A stretch of 61,049 bases of DNA from RGIG6904 sp024680835 (GCA_024680835.1 JAILBP010000287.1:1-61049); one strand, 5' to 3'. Shown: positions 42,416 through 51,522, counted from the stretch's first letter. Notes: generated by a model from the sequence alone, not told the origin. Program-made: numbers and translations.

Positions 42416-43807
42416 TCAGGCATCTTTCTCTTCAAAGAATTTTATAATGCCCTTTGCGGCATTTTTTCCTGCTCCCATGGCCAGGATAACCGTTGCGGCG
42501 CCTGTCACCGCATCTCCGCCGGCAAACACGCCCTCTTTGGATGTGGCGCCTGTCTCCTCGGAAGCGATGATGCACTTTCTCTTATTGACATCCAAACCTA
42601 TGGTTGTGGAAGAAATAAGCGGATTCGGTGAGGTACCCAGTGACATTACGACTGTATCTGCCTCAATCTCATACTCCGAACCGGGAATCTCCACCGGTGA
42701 ACGTCTTCCGCTCTCATCCGGCTCGCCAAGCTCCATCTTGATGATACGGATTCCTTTTACATAACCGTTCTCATCCACCAGGATCTCTGTAGGATTCTGA
42801 AGGAGATCAAATATGATGCCCTCTTCCTTGGCGTGATGAACTTCTTCCACTCTGGCGGGAAGCTCGGCCTCACCGCGTCGGTAGACAACATGAACCTCAG
42901 CGCCGAGTCTCTTTGCCGTACGTGCTGCATCCATGGCAACGTTTCCGCCACCTACAACAACCACCTTTTTGCCCCTTGAAATAGGTGTATCATACTCATC
43001 AAGGTAAGCCTTCATAAGGTTATTTCTGGTCAGGAACTCATTTGCGGAGAACACGCCAAGAGCCTGCTCACCCGGAATTCCCATGAATCTGGGAAGTCCT
43101 GCACCCGAACCGATGAATACGGCTTCGAACCCCTCTTTATCCATAAGTTCATCAATAGTGGTAGACTTTCCGATAACGACGTTTGTCTCGATCTTCACAC
43201 CAAGACTCTCAACATTGGCAACCTCGCTTGCCACAACCTTATCCTTTGGGAGACGGAACTCAGGAATTCCGTAAGACAAAACTCCTCCGGCCTTATGAAG
43301 CGCTTCAAAAATAGTAACGTCAAATCCGGCCTTTGCCAGATCTCCCGCACATGTGAGTCCTGCGGGACCCGAACCGATAACAGCCACCTTATGACCGTTC
43401 TTCTGCTCCGGTGCCTTGGGCTTAATGCCATTCTCTCTGGCGTAATCAGCCACAAAGCGCTCAAGTTTTCCGATGGACAGGGGATCACCCTTAAATCCTC
43501 TGATACACTTGCCCTCACACTGGGTCTCTTGCGGACAAACACGACCGCAGACTGCCGGCAACGCGCTGGACTCGGATATTATCTCGTAAGCCTTCTCAAT
43601 ATTGCCGTCTTTTACCTGCTCTATAAATCCCGGGATGTTAATGGACACCGGGCATCCCTTTACACACTGTGCATTTTTGCAATTGAGGCAGCGTCCTGCT
43701 TCCTCTCTCGCCTCATCCATATTATAGCCAAGACAAACCTCTTCAAAGTTTGCCGCACGCTCAGTAGGATCCTGCTCCCTGACAGGAACTCTCTTTAATA
43801 CATCCAT
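42416..43807 (-). CDS. NfnB/GltD-type NADPH-binding flavoprotein (annotated gltA)
   Basis: A 463-aa protein of the small glutamate synthase subunit family. N-terminal Fe-S domain: cysteines in RCLNCKNAQCVKGCPV and VCGRVCPQETQCEGKC for two [4Fe-4S] clusters. Two Rossmann folds follow: FAD site VAVIGSGPAGLTCAGDLA and NADPH site KVVVVGGGNVAMDAARTAKR. The partner gene 24 bp upstream encodes the NfnA-like subunit. Together they should make NfnAB, the electron-bifurcating NADH-dependent reduced ferredoxin:NADP+ oxidoreductase of anaerobes. No glutamate synthase large subunit gene is adjacent, so true GOGAT activity is less likely. Confidence 0.93.
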   Translation of the reverse strand: MDVLKRVPVREQDPTERAANFEEVCLGYNMDEAREEAGRCLNCKNAQCVKGCPVSINIPGFIEQVKDGNIEKAYEIISESSALPAVCGRVCPQETQCEGKCIRGFKGDPLSIGKLERFVADYARENGIKPKAPEQKNGHKVAVIGSGPAGLTCAGDLAKAGFDVTIFEALHKAGGVLSYGIPEFRLPKDKVVASEVANVESLGVKIETNVVIGKSTTIDELMDKEGFEAVFIGSGAGLPRFMGIPGEQALGVFSANEFLTRNNLMKAYLDEYDTPISRGKKVVVVGGGNVAMDAARTAKRLGAEVHVVYRRGEAELPARVEEVHHAKEEGIIFDLLQNPTEILVDENGYVKGIRIIKMELGEPDESGRRSPVEIPGSEYEIEADTVVMSLGTSPNPLISSTTIGLDVNKRKCIIASEETGATSKEGVFAGGDAVTGAATVILAMGAGKNAAKGIIKFFEEKDA

Positions 43808-43831
43808 TGCTTTCCTCCACCAAACTCTATA

Positions 43832-44710
43832 TTAACATACACCACAGCCTCCGTGATGTGTTGAACCTTCCTCGTAAGCGAGCTTTGCTCTGCCTTCCTC
43901 TGTCTTATACTGTGCCATACGTTTCATGGCAAGATCGAAATCCACCAGATGTCCGTCAAACTCAGGTCCGTCAACACAGGCGAACTTAACTTTACCGTCC
44001 ACTATCAGTCTGCAGGCACCGCACATTCCCGTACCGTCCACCATCAGCGGATTCATGGAAACTATGGTATGAAGTCCCAGTTCCTTTGTGAGTTTGCAAA
44101 CAAATTTCATCATGATCATGGGACCGATGGCAACACAATGATCATATGTCTTTCCCTCGGCATATATAGCCTTCAGCTGGTCTGTGCCCATACCGTGGAA
44201 ACCGAAGGAACCGTCATCTGTGGTGACATATACGTTCTCTGCCACTGCCTTCATCTCATCAATGTAAAAGAGCAGATCCTTATTGCGCGACCCCATGATG
44301 ACATCACATTTAACGCCATGCTCATGAAGCCATTTAACCTGCGGATAAACAGGCGCTGTTCCAAGACCGCCTGCTATGAATACTATTTTTTTTGCCTTTG
44401 TCTCTTCGAGATTTGCCTCAATACAAAGATCAGACGGCTGTCCCAAAGGTCCGGCAAAATCCATCATGTACTCACCCACTTCAAGCTCGCACATACGCAT
44501 GGTAGATGCTCCTATAGTCTGGATCACGATGGTGACAGTACCTGCCTGTCTGTCATAATCGCAGATCGTAAGAGGTATCCTCTCTCCCGTCTCATCTGTC
44601 TTTGCCACAATAAACTGACCCGGAAGACAGTTCTGTGCCACGCGAGGCGCTTCAACATCAAATAATATGATATTGTCTGCCAGGCGCTCCTTTCTGGTGA
44701 TCTTGTACAT
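43832..44710 (-). CDS. NfnA-like ferredoxin-NADP+ reductase subunit (FAD/[2Fe-2S])
   Basis: A 292-aa protein of the PyrK/SudB/NfnA family. N-terminal FAD-binding barrel with RIPLTICDYDRQAG, an NAD-binding fold with VFIAGGLGTAPVYPQVKWL, and a C-terminal [2Fe-2S] site (GTGMCGACR then F-A-C-V-D-G-P-E-F-D-G-H). The stretch following, HLVDFDLAMKRMAQYK, is typical. It ends in an extra HHGGCGVC tail with two Cys and two His that I do not recall in most homologs. It pairs with the GltD-like gene downstream. Dihydroorotate dehydrogenase electron-transfer subunit is the usual mis-annotation; no pyr genes are near. Confidence 0.92.
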   Translation of the reverse strand: MYKITRKERLADNIILFDVEAPRVAQNCLPGQFIVAKTDETGERIPLTICDYDRQAGTVTIVIQTIGASTMRMCELEVGEYMMDFAGPLGQPSDLCIEANLEETKAKKIVFIAGGLGTAPVYPQVKWLHEHGVKCDVIMGSRNKDLLFYIDEMKAVAENVYVTTDDGSFGFHGMGTDQLKAIYAEGKTYDHCVAIGPMIMMKFVCKLTKELGLHTIVSMNPLMVDGTGMCGACRLIVDGKVKFACVDGPEFDGHLVDFDLAMKRMAQYKTEEGRAKLAYEEGSTHHGGCGVC

Positions 44711-44782
44711 ACTACTCCTCCTTGATAATAAAAATCAGCGCTGATAAAGCAAACAGGTCGCTCAGCTGTAACTCTTGGATCA

Positions 44783-45733
44783 TTAACTGAAATAAACCAG
44801 CTCATCTTCGGGCTTTTTGGCCGGTGTCACCGAGATAGCATGCAATACCGGACCTTTTCCCTTGTATTCAAACGAAAACTCATACCTGATCTCAGCGGTG
44901 ATATTGATCCAGCTGCGATGCTTTAAGGTATATGCCTGATCGTAAACGCATTTCATGCCTATAAACTGTATATCCTCAACACAGCATGTCATGGCAAAAC
45001 GCCCCGGCACAAAGATATTATTTTTGAATTTGCCATCCGGTCTGTAGACCAGAGCCAGAAAACTCACTTTTTTACCGATGTAATTTTTGGGGTTGTCCAT
45101 ACAATCCAAAAACCAGATACCGTAATCGGCATCCGTGATCTCCAGCTCATCCTGCGACATATCATAGGGGAGCTCTTGATCTTCACCGTCATCCATAGTT
45201 CCGTCTTTTCTCTCGTAAGCCAGCTGTGTCTTACGGTTTTTGGCTTTTACTATACGCCTGAATTTAGACTTCGGAGTGTCATCATCACATCTGTTAAAGA
45301 TGACTACATCTGACATGAAAAACTGTTCCAGCATCATGGATTTCATGTTGTTCAGATACATCTCGAAGGTGGTGGCATCCACTGTTGTCAGAGTCTGTAC
45401 CACAATCCAGCCCTCAGGTACTTCCAGATCCAGTATAAGGCCCATCTCCCACGTTCCGTTATACTCTATGAAAACCTGCTCGGGAAGGTATCTCAGGTTT
45501 AATTCCCTGATCTTTTCGTTATTAAGCTCTTCCTTGTCCTGAAGGTATACCACCTGCGTATTCACTTCCGCAAGCGCATCTTCATCGTATTCCTCGTCAC
45601 CATCCTCGCAGACGATCAAAAGCGTTTTTCTGCCTTCATCATTGAAATCTCCACCGAGAAGCGTCTGCTTTATGAGTGTCGTCTTTCCGGAATCCATAAA
45701 TCCGGTAAAAAGATATACCGGTATCTCTTCCAT
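44783..45733 (-). CDS. CobW-type GTPase fused to DUF1980-like domain
   Basis: A 316-aa protein started at ATG 45733 (MEEIPVYLFTGFMDSGKTT), AAAGGA being 10 bp upstream. The N-terminal ~180 residues are a G3E-type GTPase: Walker A GFMDSGKTT, and a remnant of the nucleotide site NRCDDD, but the metal-binding CxCC motif of CobW proteins is missing. The C-terminal ~120 residues (MDNPKNYIGKKVSFLALVYR; GRFAMTCCVEDIQFIGMKCV) resemble the YcgQ/DUF1980 extracytoplasmic-domain family (TIGR03943), which in other Firmicutes is a separate protein next to CobW genes under zinc control. A zinc-homeostasis role is inferred. It follows the His-rich CobW gene by 143 bp. Confidence 0.8.
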   Translation of the reverse strand: MEEIPVYLFTGFMDSGKTTLIKQTLLGGDFNDEGRKTLLIVCEDGDEEYDEDALAEVNTQVVYLQDKEELNNEKIRELNLRYLPEQVFIEYNGTWEMGLILDLEVPEGWIVVQTLTTVDATTFEMYLNNMKSMMLEQFFMSDVVIFNRCDDDTPKSKFRRIVKAKNRKTQLAYERKDGTMDDGEDQELPYDMSQDELEITDADYGIWFLDCMDNPKNYIGKKVSFLALVYRPDGKFKNNIFVPGRFAMTCCVEDIQFIGMKCVYDQAYTLKHRSWINITAEIRYEFSFEYKGKGPVLHAISVTPAKKPEDELVYFS

Positions 45734-45876
45734 AACTGTCAAATCCTTTCTGATAGGCAGGGGCTGAAACCCGTTTGCCGTTAAATAACTGTCTTAAGCT
45801 TATATGAAAAGCTGTGAACCGCTCACTTTCCGGCCTGGGAACCACATGATCCGAGGGTCAAAAGGTGATTCACGGA

Positions 45877-47052
45877 TTATTTCAAAAGAAACAGTGCCAG
45901 AAGATCATCCTCTTTGATATCACAGCCTATAACACAAAGACGCCCGGTGTAATCCGGCTCTCCGGATCTGATCTCGTAATCGCCGTCCACAAGGTCAAAG
46001 TAGATCCATGTTCCGTCGGTATTCTCCACCATACCTTTAGCTCTCAATATAGTACCGAATTTCTCACCCTCAGAGAGTTCCTTTAAGATGCTCTCGATCT
46101 CTTCCTTTGTATATTTGTGGGCTGTCTCCTTACCCCAGCTGGTGAACACATCATCCGCATGATGGTGATGATGATGCTCGTGTTCATGATCATGATGATG
46201 TTCATGCTCCTCATGGTCGTGATGATGTTCGTGCTCCTCATGGTCATGATGATGCTCGTGCTCCTCATGATCGTGATGGTGCTCATGTTCCTCGTGGTCA
46301 TGATCGTGATGATGTTCATGGTCATGATCCTCGTGGTCATGATCGTGATGATGCTCATGATCATGATCCTCATGGTCATGATGATGATGTTCAGCCTCAT
46401 GGGCAGCAACCGCTGCCTTTGCTGCTTCCTCTGCCATGAGCTTCATCTCGAGAGAATCCTCTCTCTCTATTACTTTGAGAATGGCTTCTCCGCTGATCTT
46501 CGACCAGTCGGTGGTGATAAGTGAAGCCTTGGGGTTCAATCCCTGAAGTGCGGCCACACATGCGTCCAATACAGCAGGCTCCATCTCCTGTGTACGGCTC
46601 AGCACAACAGTTGTAGCATATTCAATCTGATTGTTAAAGAATTCTCCGAAGGCTCTCATCTGTTTTAATGCCTTCTTGCCATTCACTACAGTAACAAGTC
46701 CGTTGAGCTTGATATTGTGTGTCTCCTCAACATCCAGAACAGACTTCATAACATCCGAAAGTTTTCCCACACCCGAGGGCTCGATCAATATTCTGTCGGG
46801 AGTGTATTTTTCTATGACTTCCTTCAGGTTTTTGCCGAAATCACCTACCAGTGTACAGCAGATGCATCCGGAGTTCATCTCCGTGATCTGTATGCCGGCG
46901 TCCTTTAAGAATCCGCCGTCTATACCAACCTCTCCAAATTCATTTTCGATGAGAACTACTTTCTCGCCCTTGTAAGCCTCCTCGATAAGCTTTCTGATGA
47001 GTGTAGTCTTTCCCGCACCCAAAAATCCGGATATGATATCTACTTTTGTCAT
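45877..47052 (-). CDS. CobW/COG0523 GTPase with His-rich metal loop
   Basis: A 391-aa G3E-family GTPase. Walker A GFLGAGKTTLIRKL, the metal-binding CxCC motif in SGCICCTLVGDFGKN, Walker B/switch E-P-S-G-V-G-K, and a CobW C-terminal domain (~310-391). Between the two halves (~218-300) is a run of about 80 residues that is nearly all His, Asp and Glu, in H-x-H and E-E-H-E-H units. Such loops bind Zn, Ni or Co. The protein likely hands a metal to a client enzyme using GTP. It is followed by a second CobW-type gene. The client is unknown; no hydrogenase, urease or cobalamin genes are near. Confidence 0.92.
   Translation of the reverse strand: MTKVDIISGFLGAGKTTLIRKLIEEAYKGEKVVLIENEFGEVGIDGGFLKDAGIQITEMNSGCICCTLVGDFGKNLKEVIEKYTPDRILIEPSGVGKLSDVMKSVLDVEETHNIKLNGLVTVVNGKKALKQMRAFGEFFNNQIEYATTVVLSRTQEMEPAVLDACVAALQGLNPKASLITTDWSKISGEAILKVIEREDSLEMKLMAEEAAKAAVAAHEAEHHHHDHEDHDHEHHHDHDHEDHDHEHHHDHDHEEHEHHHDHEEHEHHHDHEEHEHHHDHEEHEHHHDHEHEHHHHHHADDVFTSWGKETAHKYTKEEIESILKELSEGEKFGTILRAKGMVENTDGTWIYFDLVDGDYEIRSGEPDYTGRLCVIGCDIKEDDLLALFLLK
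46150..46400 (-). repeat. In-frame tandem repeat coding for the His-rich loop
   Basis: The DNA that encodes the loop is built of near-identical short units (GATGATG, CTCATGGTC, CATGATGATG) repeated many times, so its length probably changes by slippage. It also creates long Met-rich open frames on the opposite strand that are artefacts. Confidence 0.85.
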
Positions 47053-47077
47053 TTTATGTCTGCCTTCTTTCTATGTG

Positions 47078-48847
47078 TTACATCCTCTCCGGGGCTTCAA
47101 ATCCCAGAACATCTATACATTTTTCCAATACACCCAGTGTCAGATTAATGAGGGAAATATAGGATTTCTTTCTGTCCTCATCCTCTTCGCTGAGGATCTT
47201 AGTCTCATGATAAAACTTGTTAAACGCATTTGCAAGCTCATAAACATAGGCACATACCTTGTGGGGTGCCAGCTCATCAAAGGCATTCTCGATCACTCCG
47301 TTGAATCCCGCCAGTGACAGCATCAATCCTTTTTCACTGGCCGAACCGGGGAACTGAATTATGACATCCGCCTTGTCTCCGCCTGCCTCAGCATATTTTG
47401 CCAGGATCGACTTTATCCTCACCATGGTATAGAGGATGTAGGGTCCCGTATTACCTTCAAATGATGTGAACTTCTCAGGATCAAATATATAATCCTTGGA
47501 TGCCTGATTGGAAAGATCTCCGTATTTCACTGCAGCAACAGATATCTTTGCAGCGATATCGCGGGCCTCATCCTCAGGGATGCTCTCATTCTGCGAAACC
47601 TTGGAATACATCTTGTCCTCAATGTCATCCAGCAGGTTTTCAAGTCTCATGATGCCGCCGTCCCTTGTCTTGAAGGGTTTTCCGTCCGGACCGTTCATGG
47701 TGCCGAAGCCCAGAAAATGAAGTGCCGTGTCATCCGGTACTATGCCTGTCTTCCTGGCACATCTGAACACCTGTGTAAAGTGCATCTCCTGACGTTTATC
47801 CACGACATATATAATGTCATCCGGATGATATGAATTTTCTCTCTGAACCAGTGTCGCAAGATCCGTTGTCTGGTACAGCGCGGCACCGTCACTCTTTAAT
47901 ATGATACAGGGCGGGATCTCCTTTGTGTCATCATCTCTCTTGACATCCACCACCAGTGCGCCTTCGCTCTCATGGGCGAAGCCCTGATCCTTCATGCGTC
48001 TTACCATCTCGGGGATGTAGGGATCCGCATCGGATTCACCCTTCCAAACCTCAAATGACACGTTCAGTCTCTTGTAGTTTTTCTTGAGATCGTTTACCGA
48101 AACATCTATAATATGCTGCCAGAGAGCCATGTACCCGGGACGACCCTGCTGCAGATCCTTTACAGCCTGCATGGCCTTGGCCTTGTATTTCTCGTCTTCC
48201 TTGGATTTTGCAGAGGCCGTCGGATAGATCTCCTCAAGCTCGGAAATAGTAAACGGCGGCTCTTTCGGATAATCATCCGTAATAGCCTGATTGAAATACG
48301 GAAGATCCGGTCTTCTGATCGAAAGTTCGTGGATAATCAGTCCCATCTGAAGACCCCAGTCACCGAGATGGACATCTCCTATGAGGGTATTACCCATGAA
48401 GATACCCATTCGCTTTATGGATTCGCCTATGACTGCCGAACGAAGATGTCCCACATGCAGCGGCTTCGCCACATTGGGTCCGCCGTAATCTATGAGGATC
48501 GTACGCGTTTTAGTGCTCCTGTCGCAGCCAAAGCGGTATTCATCCCTGGTCATCTCACGAATATAATCCGAAATAAACCTGTCGCTCAAGTCCATGTTTA
48601 AGAATCCCGGAGCTACAGCCGTGACATTCTTGAAGATTTCATTTCCGCTGAGCTTTTCCGCGATCTCTCCCGCTATCTCTATAGGCGGTCTCTTTAAGCT
48701 CTTGGCCAGAGCCATGGCACCGTTGCACTGGAATTCGCAAAGATCCGGTCTGTTGGAGAAACTGACCCTTGCAAACTTATTATCATATCCCAGTTCATCA
48801 AATATCTTTATCAACTCTTCCGTAAGGTTGTCCAATAACTTTTTCAT
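47078..48847 (-). CDS. argS: Arginyl-tRNA synthetase
   Basis: A 589-aa class I enzyme that charges tRNA-Arg. N-terminal Add-1 domain (FARVSFSNRPDLCEFQCNGA), the HIGH-box region GGPNVAKPLHVGHLRSAV with H-V-G-H, and the C-terminal anticodon-binding DALR domain (GNTGPYILYTMVRIKSILAK). The sequence around KPFKTRDGGIMRLENLLDD stands where the KMSK motif is found in others; like many ArgRS, a canonical KMSKS is missing. Preceded by a small unknown gene 22 bp upstream and followed at 25 bp by the CobW gene. Confidence 0.97.
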   Translation of the reverse strand: MKKLLDNLTEELIKIFDELGYDNKFARVSFSNRPDLCEFQCNGAMALAKSLKRPPIEIAGEIAEKLSGNEIFKNVTAVAPGFLNMDLSDRFISDYIREMTRDEYRFGCDRSTKTRTILIDYGGPNVAKPLHVGHLRSAVIGESIKRMGIFMGNTLIGDVHLGDWGLQMGLIIHELSIRRPDLPYFNQAITDDYPKEPPFTISELEEIYPTASAKSKEDEKYKAKAMQAVKDLQQGRPGYMALWQHIIDVSVNDLKKNYKRLNVSFEVWKGESDADPYIPEMVRRMKDQGFAHESEGALVVDVKRDDDTKEIPPCIILKSDGAALYQTTDLATLVQRENSYHPDDIIYVVDKRQEMHFTQVFRCARKTGIVPDDTALHFLGFGTMNGPDGKPFKTRDGGIMRLENLLDDIEDKMYSKVSQNESIPEDEARDIAAKISVAAVKYGDLSNQASKDYIFDPEKFTSFEGNTGPYILYTMVRIKSILAKYAEAGGDKADVIIQFPGSASEKGLMLSLAGFNGVIENAFDELAPHKVCAYVYELANAFNKFYHETKILSEEDEDRKKSYISLINLTLGVLEKCIDVLGFEAPERM

Positions 48848-48869
48848 ATGTTGATCCTTTTATTTAGTA

Positions 48870-49280
48870 TTAATTTATCCCGTCTTCAGCCGACTGTATG
48901 GTTTCCATCAAAGCATTTTCTCTCTCTGACATGATGTTTCCGACCATCTCCCGCTCAGAATCATTCATTTCCTGATTCTTGCCGTATCCACCGGAATATG
49001 CACCTGTTGTCGCATTATAACCGGCCTTGGCCGCAGCTATCTCAGCCTGTTTGGCCGCTTCATCCTCGGCCGCCTCAGCTTTAAGTCTTGCAATGATCTC
49101 TTCTGCAGCGCGGAGCCTTTCCTTTTCCTCGTCACTCATCTCAGGCTCCTTATTAACAGAAGCTGTTTCAGGTGACAATTCCGGTTCATCATCTACAGAC
49201 TTGTATCTTACATTCCATCGTTTCACGACCGTTTTTGCAAGTTTCTTCTTGCGGTCGCGCTCATCAATCCGATCTAACAT
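48870..49280 (-). CDS. Small charged protein of unknown function
   Basis: A 136-aa protein from ATG 49280 (AGGAG is 5 bp upstream; a GTG two codons earlier overlaps it). Basic N-terminus (DERDRKKKLAKTVVKRWNVR), a Glu/Ala-rich helix (~50-90) and a Gly/Tyr/Asn-rich patch (GYNATTGAYSGGYGKN). It ends in a helix with E-R-E-N-A-L-M-E-T. No membrane segment or motif recognised. It lies between the ftsZ terminator and argS, so it is probably cotranscribed with argS. I do not know the family. Confidence 0.6.
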   Translation of the reverse strand: MLDRIDERDRKKKLAKTVVKRWNVRYKSVDDEPELSPETASVNKEPEMSDEEKERLRAAEEIIARLKAEAAEDEAAKQAEIAAAKAGYNATTGAYSGGYGKNQEMNDSEREMVGNIMSERENALMETIQSAEDGIN

Positions 49281-49331
49281 ATACACTCCTGCAGTTGCTG
49301 TCTGCGGTTACTATTTAAACACGGAAGTATC

Positions 49332-49365
49332 AAAAATGTAGTGCCAGGAATATCCCGGCACCACA
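49332..49365 (-). terminator. Rho-independent terminator after ftsZ
   Basis: On the minus strand GTGGTGCCGGG and CCTGGCACTAC form an 11-bp stem (two G-T or mismatched pairs) with an ATATT loop, followed by ATTTTTG. It is about 20 bp after the ftsZ stop. Confidence 0.75.
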
Positions 49366-49383
49366 TATCATTTGTAATCAAGA

Positions 49384-50676
49384 TTAATTTTTACGGAAAC
49401 CACTCAGGAAGCTTGGTGTCTGTATATCTTTTTCCTTAACCCTGGGTGAGAGCGCTTCTGGTTTTCTGAGTCCTGGCGTAGGCGCCTGTGACAGACCGGA
49501 TGTTCCGAATGAAGCATTCGCATCAAACTGTCTGCGCGGCTGCGCCGGCTGTGTCAGAGGAGCCTGGGGCTGAACCTGTGGCTGAACCACTGTGTTGCCT
49601 GCTGTTCTCGCGCCCGCAAACCCTGTCTGCTGCGGCTGCGGTGTGTTGTAATTGAGGCTGTCAAAGAAATTTCTCTGAAGATTTGCCTTGGGATCCTCGG
49701 CAGGCTTGATCACCTTTCCGGTATTCTCAAGACCTGTGGCGATAACCGTGATCTTCACAGTATCAGCCATGTTCTTATCCTCTCTCGCACCCATTATGAT
49801 ATTGGTATCATCTCCGGTAAGATCCTGTACGTATGAAGCGGCATCAGATGCATCAAACAATGTGATGTCACCGGTAATATTGATGATGACATCGGAAGCA
49901 CCTACAATGCTGGTCTCCAAAAGCGGGCTCTCCACAGCAAGTCTCACTGCCTCTATAGCCTTGTCATCTCCGGTAGCGGAGCCTATACCCACATGTGCAA
50001 GTCCCTTATCTCTCATAACTGTCTGAACATCGGCAAAGTCAAGATTTATAAGAGCAGGAAGATTAATAAGATCCGTGATACCCTGAACTGCCTGCTGAAG
50101 CACCTCATCTGCGATCTTCAATGCATCGTCAAAGCCTGTACGGCGGTCAACCATTGAAAACAGCTTTTCATTGGGGATAACGATCAGAGTGTCCACAACT
50201 TCCTGAAGTTTTTCTATACCGGTCTGCGCGTTTCTGGAACGCACACCACCCTCAAATTTGAAAGGCTTTGTGACAACACCCACGGTAAGGATTCCCATCT
50301 CCTTGGAAACCCTTGCCACAACCGGAGCTGCACCTGTTCCGGTACCGCCTCCCATACCGCATGTTACAAATACCATGTTGGCCCCTCTGATAGCATCCGT
50401 AATAGCGTCGATGCTCTCTTCTGCGGCCTTCTCACCTTTTTCCGGATTGCCGCCTGCACCGAGACCTCCGGTGAGCTTCTCTCCTATGGGAATGAGGGTC
50501 GGAGCTTTACAAAGTTCCAATGCCTGTTGATCTGAGTTTATGCCTATAAACTCCACTCCTAAAATATTCTCCGTGATCATGCGGTTAACAGCGTTATTTC
50601 CGCCGCCTCCGACTCCTACGACCACTATCCTCGCATTGCTGGCTGTCTCAAGGTTTGTAATCTCAAGCATCGGCAT
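49384..50676 (-). CDS. ftsZ: FtsZ, cell-division GTPase
   Basis: A 430-aa tubulin-like protein. GTP-binding features: VGVGGGGNNAVNRMI, the tubulin signature GGGTGTGAAPVVA, and the T7 loop region NLDFADVQTVM with the catalytic Asp. A Gln/Pro-rich, disordered C-terminal linker (~325-410) precedes the conserved C-terminal peptide (DIQTPSFLSGFRKN), which binds FtsA/SepF/ZipA-type partners. It polymerises into the Z ring at midcell. The gene has its own promoter 60 bp upstream. ftsA is not adjacent, so the membrane anchor must be encoded elsewhere (SepF or FtsA). Confidence 0.98.
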   Translation of the reverse strand: MPMLEITNLETASNARIVVVGVGGGGNNAVNRMITENILGVEFIGINSDQQALELCKAPTLIPIGEKLTGGLGAGGNPEKGEKAAEESIDAITDAIRGANMVFVTCGMGGGTGTGAAPVVARVSKEMGILTVGVVTKPFKFEGGVRSRNAQTGIEKLQEVVDTLIVIPNEKLFSMVDRRTGFDDALKIADEVLQQAVQGITDLINLPALINLDFADVQTVMRDKGLAHVGIGSATGDDKAIEAVRLAVESPLLETSIVGASDVIINITGDITLFDASDAASYVQDLTGDDTNIIMGAREDKNMADTVKITVIATGLENTGKVIKPAEDPKANLQRNFFDSLNYNTPQPQQTGFAGARTAGNTVVQPQVQPQAPLTQPAQPRRQFDANASFGTSGLSQAPTPGLRKPEALSPRVKEKDIQTPSFLSGFRKN

Positions 50677-50737
50677 AATAAATCTCTCCTCTCACATATT
50701 TTATACTTCTGAATAGATAAAACCCTCAATCTGTTTT

Positions 50738-50766
50738 ATTTTACTGTTTATTAGCACAAATCGCAA
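50738..50766 (-). promoter_or_regulatory. Promoter of ftsZ
   Basis: Minus strand: TTGCGA, 17-bp spacer, TAAAAT, about 60 bp before the ftsZ start. The 111-bp gap between ftsQ and ftsZ is otherwise AT-rich and shows no hairpin terminator, so read-through from ftsQ is also likely. Confidence 0.65.
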
Positions 50767-50787
50767 CAGGTTTTTAAAAATTTTTTA

Positions 50788-51522
50788 CTAATCCGGATCA
50801 AAAATAATATCTGTTGTCTCAGTAGTCCAGTTTTCCACGTGCAGAACACCCTTTTTCCCTTTGAGTTCATCACTGTCCAGTATATAACTGAGGCGCATTA
50901 TCTTTTCCGTAAGATAATCGGCCGATCCTATGTTTATGGTAATCTTTCCGCTCAACGCGGACATTTTGCCCGCAGAATCAAATTCAACCTGAGTAGCATG
51001 GATACCGTATTTTTTCAGGAGGCTGGTCAAAAGCAGAAGATCGTTGAGCTCATCCGCATTTTCCATCTCCAGCATCTCGTACAACACCACGGAAGAGACA
51101 TTTAATCCGCCGACCTTCGGTACATCGTCTATAGATGACGAAGTTATCTCCACCACAAAGCCGTCCTTGTCAAAGTAAGCATTCTGTCCTACAGCGTCTA
51201 TATAGATATATCCCAATATTCCTTTCTCATGAACCGTGATATCAAGACCGTGCGGTCCGTTCATTTCCACTTCCACCGAATCGATGAACGGCGTTTTGCT
51301 GCCAAATCCGAATTTGTACCTGAAATATACATACAAAGTGCTGAACGAATAATCATCATTCAATACGCTGTTTTTTATCTGTTCCTCAGAATACAGTTCA
51401 TTTCCCGTAACATTTACATCCCTGACGGTAAAAACTTTCATCAGCAGTATATAAACCGTCGCCGCTAATATCACGATCCCCAGAAGGAACCAAAGTCCTT
51501 TGTGTGATCTTCTGCTATTCAT
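50788..51522 (-). CDS. ftsQ: FtsQ/DivIB, division protein
   Basis: A 244-aa bitopic membrane protein. Basic start (MNSRRSHKG), membrane segment ~10-28 (LWFLLGIVILAATVYILLMK), POTRA domain (~33-95, FTVRDVNVTGNELYSEEQIK is its first part) and a beta-rich domain ending with DYLTEKIMRLSYILDSDEL. FtsQ/DivIB joins FtsL and FtsB/DivIC to activate septal wall synthesis. The start overlaps the ftsW end by 8 bp. Sequence identity in this family is low but topology and context are clear. Confidence 0.88.
   Translation of the reverse strand: MNSRRSHKGLWFLLGIVILAATVYILLMKVFTVRDVNVTGNELYSEEQIKNSVLNDDYSFSTLYVYFRYKFGFGSKTPFIDSVEVEMNGPHGLDITVHEKGILGYIYIDAVGQNAYFDKDGFVVEITSSSIDDVPKVGGLNVSSVVLYEMLEMENADELNDLLLLTSLLKKYGIHATQVEFDSAGKMSALSGKITINIGSADYLTEKIMRLSYILDSDELKGKKGVLHVENWTTETTDIIFDPD

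Noticed and set aside
44711..44782. Terminator between the second CobW gene and the NfnA-like gene
   Set aside because: ATCAGCGCTGAT is a perfect palindrome without a loop, followed by TTTTATT; too weak to call.
45743..45876. Riboswitch or Zur operator upstream of the second CobW gene
   Set aside because: Only a weak GGCA/TGCC hairpin and CTGTCTTAAG were seen; no known riboswitch core or palindromic Zur site could be recognised.
46117..46524. Met-rich open frame on the plus strand (135 codons)
   Set aside because: It is the complement of the His/Asp/Glu repeat of the CobW gene; no ribosome binding site and extreme composition.
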